This document shows, piece by piece, positions 28,949-34,502 of a DNA stretch of 34,502 nt. The DNA comes from Thermoleophilia bacterium (lineage in GTDB: Bacteria; Actinomycetota; Thermoleophilia; Gaiellales; Gaiellaceae). The translations under genes and the position numbers were made by a program. Location: NCBI GenBank assembly GCA_025933895.1, contig JAICZB010000001.1, positions 1-34,502 of the forward strand. The letters run 5' to 3'. The notes beneath the pieces are model-generated. The model saw only the letters and a program-made list of their open reading frames with translations, was not told where the DNA came from and did not search any database. The first letter of the stretch is position 1; every line of letters starts with the position of its first letter.

Positions 28949-29861
28949 GCACGGCTACGAGTTCGACGCCTTCGCCATCTCGGGCCTGCCGCGCCGTCCC
29001 GGACTCGACCTCGCCCGCGCCGCGGGGAGGGCGCTCGCCGCGCCGCTCGCGTGTCGCCGCATCCTTCGGCGCCGCAGGCCCGACGCGGTGCTCGGCGCCG
29101 GCGGCTACGTGGCAGGGCCGATGGTGCTGGCAGCGCGGCTCGACGGGATCCCGTGCGCGCTCAGCGAGGCCGACGCGCATCTCGGCCTCGCGAACCGGCT
29201 CGCCACGCCCCTGGCCGAGCGCGTCTTCCTCGCGCTGCCGCTCGGGCTGCACGGGGAGAAATACCGCGCTGTCGGGCGGCCGATCCCGGCAGCCTCGCGG
29301 CCGGTGGAACCCGGCGAGGCCCGCAACCGGCTCGGGCTCGCGCCGGAGGCACGCGTCGTCCTCGTCTTCGGAGGCTCGCTCGGCGCCCGGCTGCTCAACG
29401 ATCTGGCGCTCGACGCGTGGGCCGAGAGCGGGCCGGCCGTGATCCACCTGTGCGGCGAGCGCGACTACCCGGACCTGCGCGGCCGCGTCTCGCGGGCCGA
29501 CTACATCCTCGAGCCGTTCATCGACGAGATCGGCGTGGCCTACGGCGCCGCAGACGTCGTGCTTGCTCGCGCCGGCGGATCCGTCTGGGAGCTCGCCGCG
29601 GCGGGCCTGCCCGCGGTGCTCGTGCCGGGCGCCTTCGCGACAGGCGACCATCAGGCGAAGAATGCGCGCTGGTTCGCCGAGGCGGGCGGCGCGGTGGTCG
29701 TGACCGAGTCCGAGGCGGCACGCGCGCCGCGGGTCGTGGAAGAGCTGCTCGCCGACGCCGACCGGCGCGCGGCAATGGCCGCGGCGATGCGCGCGGTCGC
29801 GAAGCCCGATGCAGCGGAGGAAATCGCGGATGAGCTCGTCTCCCTCGCCCTTCGCCGGTAG
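28785..29861 (+). CDS. murG: UDP-GlcNAc:undecaprenyl-PP-MurNAc-pentapeptide GlcNAc transferase MurG
   Basis: The protein has 358 residues, GT-B fold (GT28). LRFLIAAGGTVGHVAPALAVAEAL matches the N-terminal loop but has GTVGH where most MurG have GTGGH. ALSEADAHLGLANRLA stands where the family has EQNxxPGxxN. FGGSLGARLLND, VLARAGGSVWEL and TGDHQAKNARWF give the donor-site half. Position between ftsW and murC leaves little doubt about function: adding GlcNAc to lipid I to make lipid II. Start is GTG at 28785, or ATG at 28791 two codons on; a later start would cut the first strand. It therefore overlaps ftsW by at least 158 bases. Confidence 0.92.
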   Translation: MAMADERQLRFLIAAGGTVGHVAPALAVAEALRRRDGLVTFAGSPDRVEARLVPEHGYEFDAFAISGLPRRPGLDLARAAGRALAAPLACRRILRRRRPDAVLGAGGYVAGPMVLAARLDGIPCALSEADAHLGLANRLATPLAERVFLALPLGLHGEKYRAVGRPIPAASRPVEPGEARNRLGLAPEARVVLVFGGSLGARLLNDLALDAWAESGPAVIHLCGERDYPDLRGRVSRADYILEPFIDEIGVAYGAADVVLARAGGSVWELAAAGLPAVLVPGAFATGDHQAKNARWFAEAGGAVVVTESEAARAPRVVEELLADADRRAAMAAAMRAVAKPDAAEEIADELVSLALRR

Positions 29862-31020
29862 GCGGATCTGGATCGCCGGGATCGGCGGCGCCGGCATGAG
29901 CGGCTACGCGCTCCTCGCGCGCTCGTGGGGAGCGGAGGTCGCGGGCTGGGACCGGGTCGAGACGCCGTACCTGCGGCATCTCGAGGATGTCGCCGTCGAG
30001 ATCTCTCCCGAGCCGCCGCAGCCGCCCGCCGGCTGGGACGTGTACGTCTCGACGGCGTTCGCTGGTCGCGTCGCCGGGCGCCCGCGCGCCGACCTCCTCG
30101 CGGAGCTCGTCGCGCAGCGGCGCGCGATCGTCGTCGCAGGCGCCCACGGGAAGACGACGACGAGCGCGATGATCGCCTTCTGCCTCGACCGGCTCGGTCT
30201 CGACCCCGCGTTCCTCATCGGGGGCGAGGTGCCGCAGCTCGGCGGCAACGCGCGGGCCGGCTCCGGCTGGCTCGTGGTCGAGGGGGACGAGTCGGACCGC
30301 TCGCTCGCCGCGCTGAGACCGGAGGTCGCGGTGCTGCTCAACATCGACCTCGACCACCACACGACGTTCGTCTCGCGCGCCGAGCTCGAGACGTTCTTCG
30401 AGGACTGGCTGCGCCACGTGTCCCACGTGGTCCGCGCCGACGAGCTCGAGCCGCTGACGGTCGATCTCGCGGTACCCGGCGAGCACAACCTGCGCAACGC
30501 GGCGGCCGCGTTGGCAGCGCTGGAGCTCGCCGGCGTGCCGCGTCGAGAGGCCGAGGCGGCGATCGTCGAGTTCGGCGGCGCCGGCCGGCGACTCGAGCGG
30601 AAAGGCGAGGCGGGCGGCGTCGCCGTTCTCGACAGCTACGCCCACCATCCCGCAGAGCTCGCCGCCGACATCGCCGCGGTCCGCGACGGCGGACGGGTGC
30701 TCGCCCTCTTCCAGCCGCACCTCTACTCGCGCACGCTTCATCTCCTGCACGGCTTCGCGGGGGCGCTCGCCCTTGCCGACTGCGTGTGCGTGACGGAGAT
30801 CTACCCGGCGCGGGAGCAGCCCATCGCGGGTGTCAGCGGACGCCTGATCGTCGACGAGCTCGCCGGGCTTCGACCCGGCATGCGCATCGGCTGGGCGCCG
30901 GAGCTCGAGGATGCCGTCCGCGTCGTCACCGGCTGGGCCCGTCCGGGAGACATGATCCTCACGCTCGGTGCCGGCGACGTCGACCGCGCGGCACCGCTGA
31001 TCCTCGAGGCGCTCGCGTGA
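29830..31020 (+). CDS. murC: UDP-MurNAc:L-alanine ligase MurC (short form)
   Basis: The protein has 396 residues; E. coli MurC has 491. Motifs: GIGGAGMSGYA (UDP-MurNAc loop), GAHGKTTTSAM (ATP loop), EGDESDRSL, LNIDLDHHTTF, PGEHNLRNAAAALAAL and DSYAHHPAELAADI, followed by LFQPHLYSRT. The chain goes from ETFFEDWLRHV to the PGEHN motif in about 25 residues, so a large part of the central domain sheet is missing relative to the usual form. The start is the ATG at 29830, nine bases after a GGAGG ribosome site; it overlaps murG by 32 bases. The stop overlaps murB (GTGA). Confidence 0.94.
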   Translation: MSSSPSPFAGRRIWIAGIGGAGMSGYALLARSWGAEVAGWDRVETPYLRHLEDVAVEISPEPPQPPAGWDVYVSTAFAGRVAGRPRADLLAELVAQRRAIVVAGAHGKTTTSAMIAFCLDRLGLDPAFLIGGEVPQLGGNARAGSGWLVVEGDESDRSLAALRPEVAVLLNIDLDHHTTFVSRAELETFFEDWLRHVSHVVRADELEPLTVDLAVPGEHNLRNAAAALAALELAGVPRREAEAAIVEFGGAGRRLERKGEAGGVAVLDSYAHHPAELAADIAAVRDGGRVLALFQPHLYSRTLHLLHGFAGALALADCVCVTEIYPAREQPIAGVSGRLIVDELAGLRPGMRIGWAPELEDAVRVVTGWARPGDMILTLGAGDVDRAAPLILEALA

Positions 31021-31895
31021 AGATCGAGGAGGGAGTCGGGCTCGCACGGTTCACGACCCTCGGCACCGGCGGCCCGGCGCGCGCCTTCGCCCGGCCGGAG
31101 TCGGAAGGGGAGGTGGAAGAGCTCTTGCGGTGGGCGCGGGACCGTTCGCTTCCCGTCTCGGTCGTCGGTCTCGGCTCGAACCTCGTTGCGGCGGACGACG
31201 GCGTCGAGGCGCTCATCCTCAAGCTCGGCGCCGAGCTGGCGACGATCGAAACACACGGAGACACGCTGCGCGCGGGCGCCGGGGCAGCGAATGCCGTTGC
31301 CTTGCACCGAGCTCGCGCCGCGGGGCTCGGCGGCTTCGAGTTCGCTTGCGCCATCCCCGGCACGATCGGCGGCGGCGTGTGGATGAACGCGGGCGCATAC
31401 GGCGGCGACTTCGCGGGAGTGCTCGAGCGGGCGCTCGTTGCCACGGCCGACGGCAGCGGCTGGCTGACTCCCGCGGAGCTCGGGTTGAGCTACCGGCACT
31501 CGGAGCTCAGGCACGGTCAGGTCGTGCTGCGCGGCGAGCTGCGCTTGCGGCCGCGCTCACCTGACGAGATCAAGGCCGATGTGCGCGAGCTGAACTCACG
31601 TCGGAAGGCGGCGCAGCCGACGAACCGGCGCACCTTCGGTAGCGTCTTCAAGAATCCCGAGCACGAGCTGAGCGCAGGACGAATGCTCGAAGCATGCGGC
31701 CTCAAGGGCCATCGCATCGGCGGCGCGCAGATCTCGCCCAAGCACGCCAACTTCATCGAGAACGCGGAGGCGGCCAAGACCGCCGACGCAATCGCGCTCA
31801 TGGCTGAAGCTCGGCGCCGCGCGCACGAGCAGTTCGGCGTCCGGCTCGAGCACGAGGTCGAGTTTCTCGGTGAGCTCGAGCTGCCCGCGCTGTAG
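31017..31895 (+). CDS. murB: UDP-N-acetylenolpyruvoylglucosamine reductase MurB
   Basis: The protein has 292 residues, the compact type II form. Signatures: FTTLGTGGPARAF, VVGLGSNLVAADDG (FAD pyrophosphate loop), CAIPGTIGGGVWMNAGAYGG, LSYRHSELR, RTFGSVFKNPEH with the catalytic Ser, GHRIGGAQISPKHANFI, and the C-terminal catalytic Glu region EHEVEFLGEL. It reduces UDP-GlcNAc-enolpyruvate to UDP-MurNAc using NADPH, the step before MurC. The GTG start overlaps the murC TGA by four bases. Confidence 0.96.
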   Translation: MKIEEGVGLARFTTLGTGGPARAFARPESEGEVEELLRWARDRSLPVSVVGLGSNLVAADDGVEALILKLGAELATIETHGDTLRAGAGAANAVALHRARAAGLGGFEFACAIPGTIGGGVWMNAGAYGGDFAGVLERALVATADGSGWLTPAELGLSYRHSELRHGQVVLRGELRLRPRSPDEIKADVRELNSRRKAAQPTNRRTFGSVFKNPEHELSAGRMLEACGLKGHRIGGAQISPKHANFIENAEAAKTADAIALMAEARRRAHEQFGVRLEHEVEFLGELELPAL

Positions 31896-31926
31896 GAGGG
31901 TCCGCTCCGGCGACGAACACCGAGAC

Positions 31927-32775
31927 ATGCCTGCCAGGGCCCGTCTCGCTCGGTCCATCGCGCGCGTGGAAACCCTCGCGCCGCAGTGCCACGTGGGCCT
32001 GCCGCAGGTGCACCCGCGGGCTTGGCTCGTCCGGCTCGTCCCGACGCGGAGGTCGGTGGCCGTCGGCCTTGGCATCCTCGCGCTCGCAGTCGGCGGTTAC
32101 CTGCTCGCACGCGAGACGCCGCTCTTCGCCATCGACCGGATCAAGGTCGACGGTGGCTCGCCGAAGGTCGCCCGCCAGGTCCACCACGCACTCGCCTCGC
32201 TGGTCGGTGCGCCGCTAGTCGGGCTCGACGGTTCAGCCGTACTGCAGAGGGTCGACGCCCTCCCGACGGTCGTGCGTGCGAGCTACGACCGTGCCTTCCC
32301 GCACACGCTGCGCATCACCGTCGTGCCGGAGCGACCAGCTGCAGTCCTGCGCAGCGGTCCGGCGAGCTGGCTCGTCTCGACCAGAGGACGCGTGATCGAG
32401 CGCCTCCCTTCCGCCGCCGACCCGAGGCTGCCCCGCATCTGGGTCTCCACGCGCACTCCTGTGCGGCTGGGCGCGGAGCTCACGGCGGCGGGCACCGCGA
32501 CCGCCGCCCGCGCCGCCGGGCTGGCCGGCGCGTTCGGGGCTCGGGTCGCCTCGGTGTCGTACACCGGCGGAGCGCTCGTGTTCCACCTGCGCTCCGGCCT
32601 CGAGCTCCTGCTCGGTGACGGCGGCGACATCAAGCTCAAGGTCGCAGTTGCCCAGCATGCGCTCGCCATGCTGCCTCCGGGGTCCACTTTCCTCGACGTC
32701 AGCATCCCGGGCCGAGCCGTCTCGGGGAAGGGATCCCCGACGCTTCCACCGGCGCAAAGCTCTAGTAGAGGTTGA
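31927..32775 (+). CDS. ftsQ: cell division protein FtsQ / DivIB
   Basis: About 282 residues from the ATG at 31927. A basic cytoplasmic part is followed by one transmembrane helix (about 43-60, SVAVGLGILALAVGGYLLA). A POTRA domain begins LFAIDRIKVDGGSPKVARQV, with a family-typical second half (ALPTVVRASYDRAFPHTLRITVVPERPAAVL), and then the beta domain (WLVSTRGRVIERL and later strands). Position between murB and ftsZ fits. A GTG at 31870, overlapping murB, would add 19 residues. Neither start has a good ribosome site, so the start is uncertain. It recruits FtsL and the FtsW/FtsI pair to the septum. Confidence 0.92.
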   Translation: MPARARLARSIARVETLAPQCHVGLPQVHPRAWLVRLVPTRRSVAVGLGILALAVGGYLLARETPLFAIDRIKVDGGSPKVARQVHHALASLVGAPLVGLDGSAVLQRVDALPTVVRASYDRAFPHTLRITVVPERPAAVLRSGPASWLVSTRGRVIERLPSAADPRLPRIWVSTRTPVRLGAELTAAGTATAARAAGLAGAFGARVASVSYTGGALVFHLRSGLELLLGDGGDIKLKVAVAQHALAMLPPGSTFLDVSIPGRAVSGKGSPTLPPAQSSSRG

Positions 32776-32865
32776 GGCTACCGATCTCGACCTTCGGTTG
32801 ACACCGAGCCTGAGCGCACGTACGCTCCGCCGCGTTGTTGCTGAAGGCAGCCCCAATCCTCTACT
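32764..32865 (+). repeat. inverted repeat flanking the ftsZ promoter
   Basis: The left arm (32764-32779, AGTAGAGGTTGAGGCT) and the right arm (32849-32865, AGCCCCAATCCTCTACT) pair over about 15 positions with one bulge and one mismatch; the 8-bp AGTAGAGG/CCTCTACT end is perfect. The left arm straddles the ftsQ stop, and the right arm lies in the ftsZ leader. Confidence 0.7.
32798..32826 (+). promoter_or_regulatory. ftsZ promoter
   Basis: A perfect -35 TTGACA (32798-32803), a 17-base spacer, and a -10 TACGCT (32821-32826) form the best sigma-70-type promoter in the window. Transcription should start near 32833, leaving a leader of about 54 bases before the ftsZ ATG. Confidence 0.85.
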
Positions 32866-32886
32866 GAAGGTTCAGGTTCGACGTTC

Positions 32887-33948
32887 ATGAGCACGAAGGA
32901 CGCAGGCGGTAACTACCTCGCTGTGATCAAGGTCGTCGGCGTCGGCGGCGGCGGCACCAACGCGGTCAACCGGATGGTCGACGCGGGCCTTTCGGGCGTC
33001 GAGTTCATCGCGGTCAACACCGACGCGCAGGCGTTGATGGTCTGCGACGCCGACGTGAAGATCCACATCGGCTCGGCCGCCACCCGAGGCCTCGGAGCCG
33101 GCGCCGATCCGGCGGTCGGCCTCGCTGCTGCGCAGGAGAGCCGCGACGAGCTGAAGGAGGCGCTCAAGGGCGCGGACATGATCTTCGTCACGGCGGGCGA
33201 GGGCGGCGGCACCGGCACCGGCGGCGCGCCGGTCGTCGCAGAGCTGGGCCGCGAGCTCGGCGCGTTGACGGTCGGTGTCGTGACGAAGCCGTTCGGCTTC
33301 GAGGGGCGCAAGCGCTCGCAGCAGGCGGAGCAGGGGATCGAGAGCCTGCGCGACAAGCTCGAGACGCTGATCGTGATCGAGAACGACCGCCTGCTGCAGG
33401 TGGTCGAGAAGCAGACCTCGGTCGTGGACGCATTCCGCATGGCCGACGACGTCCTCCGGCAAGGAGTGCAGGGAATCACCGACCTGATCACCGTCCCGGG
33501 CCTGGTCAACCTCGACTTCGCGGATGTGCGGACGATCATGCGCGAGGCCGGATCTGCGCTGATGGGGATCGGCGTGGCGAGCGGGGACAACCGTGCTGCC
33601 GAGGCGGCGCGCGCGGCGGTTTCGTCGCCGTTGCTCGAGTCCTCGATCGAGGGCGCGACGGGGATCCTCCTCAACATCACCGGCGGTCCCGACATCGGCC
33701 TGTTCGAGGTCAACGAGGCGGCCGAGGTCGTGACGAGCGCGGCCGACGTCAACGCGAACGTCATCTTCGGCGCCGTCATCGACGACGCGATGGGAGACGA
33801 GGTGCGCGTCACGGTGATCGCGACGGGATTCGGCGGGGGTCGCCGGCGTCGGCGGGCAGCTGCGGATCCGCAGGTCGCGGTTCCGTCCGGCACCCCGGAG
33901 CAGGGCGAGAACGGGCTCGACGTGCCGTCGTTCCTCCGCGGCGAATAG
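32887..33948 (+). CDS. ftsZ: cell division GTPase FtsZ
   Basis: The protein has 353 residues. Signatures: IKVVGVGGGGTNAVNRM, FIAVNTDAQAL, the tubulin loop GGGTGTG at 106-112, the T7/synergy region LVNLDFADVRTIM with the GTPase-activating Asp, and a C-terminal peptide DVPSFLRGE (the conserved FtsA/SepF/ZipA-binding tail in other bacteria). The linker between the core and tail is only about 35 residues, with an Arg-rich start (GGGRRRRRAA). It polymerises into the division ring. It has its own promoter and a leader with a weak ribosome site. No ftsA lies upstream, as expected for actinobacteria. Confidence 0.98.
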   Translation: MSTKDAGGNYLAVIKVVGVGGGGTNAVNRMVDAGLSGVEFIAVNTDAQALMVCDADVKIHIGSAATRGLGAGADPAVGLAAAQESRDELKEALKGADMIFVTAGEGGGTGTGGAPVVAELGRELGALTVGVVTKPFGFEGRKRSQQAEQGIESLRDKLETLIVIENDRLLQVVEKQTSVVDAFRMADDVLRQGVQGITDLITVPGLVNLDFADVRTIMREAGSALMGIGVASGDNRAAEAARAAVSSPLLESSIEGATGILLNITGGPDIGLFEVNEAAEVVTSAADVNANVIFGAVIDDAMGDEVRVTVIATGFGGGRRRRRAAADPQVAVPSGTPEQGENGLDVPSFLRGE

Positions 33949-33962
33949 CCCCGGAAGCGGGG
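33949..33962 (+). terminator. small hairpin directly after the ftsZ stop
   Basis: CCCCG-GAAG-CGGGG, a 5-bp stem beginning at the base after the stop codon. It is too short alone for confident termination, but it is the first of four hairpins in this gap. Confidence 0.35.
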
Positions 33963-34005
33963 TCCCGCGAATTTCGCCTGAGGCAGGTTTGGACTCGTAG
34001 GAACG

Positions 34006-34055
34006 GGGCACACGCATCGTGCCCTCAACAAGGTTGACCGTAATCGGATCAACCT
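34006..34055 (+). other. two successive hairpins in the ftsZ-gcvT gap
   Basis: The first is GGGCAC/GTGCCC (34006-34024, 7-base loop). The second is AGGTTGA/TCAACCT (34031-34055) with an inner CCG/CGG stem and a one-base bulge. Neither is followed by a T-run. Confidence 0.45.
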
Positions 34056-34068
34056 CACGACCCGGTCC

Positions 34069-34103
34069 GCCGCCCCGGTTCGTCTCTGACGAACCGGGGC
34101 GGC
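34069..34103 (+). terminator. strong terminator-like hairpin after ftsZ
   Basis: GCCGCCCCGGTTCGTC pairs perfectly with GACGAACCGGGGCGGC: 16 bp with a 3-base TCT loop. TCCGTTC follows rather than a clean T-tract. It is the strongest hairpin in the window and marks the end of the dcw transcript. Confidence 0.75.
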
Positions 34104-34154
34104 TCCGTTCTGGGGCCGGATTCTCGACTGAGCCGGGACGGCGCGGTCACGCAC

Positions 34155-34160
34155 TAGGAT
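34155..34160 (+). promoter_or_regulatory. putative -10 box of gcvT (leaderless type)
   Basis: TAGGAT ends eight bases before the gcvT ATG at 34169. There is no Shine-Dalgarno sequence between. Confidence 0.45.
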
Positions 34161-34168
34161 CGCTGCCG

Positions 34169-34502
34169 ATGGCCGCGACGCTTCTGCACACGCCGCTGCA
34201 CGATCGGCACGTCGAGCTCGGAGCGCGGATGGTGCCGTTCGCCGGCTGGGAGATGCCCGTGCAGTACGAGGGCGTCATCGCTGAGCACCGCGCCGTCCGG
34301 GCCGATGCCGGCGTCTTCGACGTGTCGCACATGGGCGAGCTCGAGGTTGAGGGGCCGCACGCCCACGATCTCCTCCAGAGCACGCTCTCGAACGACCTCG
34401 ACCGGCTCTCGCCCGGCGAGGCGCAATACACGCTGCTCACGAACGAGCACGGCGGGATCATCGACGACCTGATCGCATACCGGACGGCCGAGCACTCGTA
34501 CC
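34169..34502 (+). CDS. gcvT: glycine cleavage system T protein (aminomethyltransferase), 5' part
   Basis: The first 111 codons are visible and the gene runs off the right edge. LLHTPLHDRHVELGARMVPFAGWEMPVQY, EHRAVRADAGVFDVSHMGELEV and GEAQYTLLTNEHGGIIDDLI are the standard N-terminal motifs of GcvT. The protein transfers the methylene group from aminomethylated H protein to tetrahydrofolate. A TAGGAT box eight bases before the ATG suggests a separate, leaderless transcript. No glycine riboswitch is visible in the 220-base gap. Whether gcvH and gcvP follow cannot be seen. Confidence 0.95.
   Translation, partial: MAATLLHTPLHDRHVELGARMVPFAGWEMPVQYEGVIAEHRAVRADAGVFDVSHMGELEVEGPHAHDLLQSTLSNDLDRLSPGEAQYTLLTNEHGGIIDDLIAYRTAEHSY

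Noticed and set aside
31870..31926. Earlier GTG start for ftsQ
   Set aside because: It would add a Cys/Arg-rich lead overlapping murB with no ribosome site. The ATG at 31927 gives a normal cytoplasmic segment, though the choice is not certain.
33949..34168. Glycine riboswitch before gcvT
   Set aside because: None of the conserved aptamer blocks is present, and the promoter box is eight bases from the start codon, leaving no room for a leader.
1..34502. CRISPR arrays, insertion sequences, attachment sites, prophage or restriction genes
   Set aside because: No regularly spaced direct repeats, transposase, integrase or phage-type reading frames were seen. The repeats found are short and lack encoded enzymes.

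Overview
The window is about 70% GC, gene-dense, and reads as the chromosome of a high-GC actinobacterium. A deep-branching lineage such as Thermoleophilia (Gaiellales or Solirubrobacterales type) is my best guess. It rests on the GC content, the meso-diaminopimelate type MurE, the actinobacterial style of MraZ, RsmH and FtsZ, and several short uncharacterised membrane proteins. The assignment is inference, because no rRNA is present. I see no tRNA, rRNA, CRISPR array, transposase or phage gene.

Region 1 (1-5.8 kb): the tail of a VOC/glyoxalase-fold gene and a small gene with an in-frame stop, then a six-gene minus-strand operon of the MoxR/Bat type (MoxR ATPase, DUF58, membrane-anchored BatD-like protein, VWA, TPR, VWA). 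The last five genes are joined by 4-base or 1-base overlaps. Region 2 (5.9-11 kb): a small unknown gene, then tgt, yajC, a fused secDF and a coiled-coil protein, which is a tRNA modification plus Sec export unit. Region 3 (11-18.3 kb): short units comprising a four-helix membrane protein, an MprF-like DUF2156 protein, a UbiB-family kinase, an atypical OmpR-like regulator, a tiny membrane protein, a sigma factor coupled to an O6-alkylguanine methyltransferase, a PfkB-family kinase and a single-domain cyclic-nucleotide-binding protein.

Region 4 (18.4-34 kb) is a complete division and cell wall (dcw) cluster: mraZ, rsmH, ftsL, ftsI, murE, murF, mraY, a methyltransferase-like gene, murD, ftsW, murG, murC, murB, ftsQ, ftsZ. 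It makes UDP-MurNAc-pentapeptide, lipid I and lipid II, and supplies the septal synthase pair FtsW/FtsI and the FtsZ ring. The glycine cleavage gene gcvT begins at the right edge.

The most interesting signals are outside ordinary gene content. (a) Two inverted copies of a composite structured repeat (14730-14917 and 21921-22053) share the same module order: hairpin, conserved single-strand box, second box, then a hairpin of different sequence. (b) A REP-like two-hairpin repeat occurs twice, 73 bases apart, inside coding sequence; it forms the MurE tail and an in-frame insertion in MurF, with compensatory stem changes. (c) A TAnnnT box sits 6-9 bases before the start codon of eight genes, which suggests widespread leaderless transcription. 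(d) There is a four-repeat, 10-base-period MraZ operator, and an ftsZ promoter flanked by an inverted repeat. (e) Several dcw proteins deviate from their families: a short MurC, altered MurG motifs, a probable CTG start for murF and a 164-base ftsW/murG overlap.
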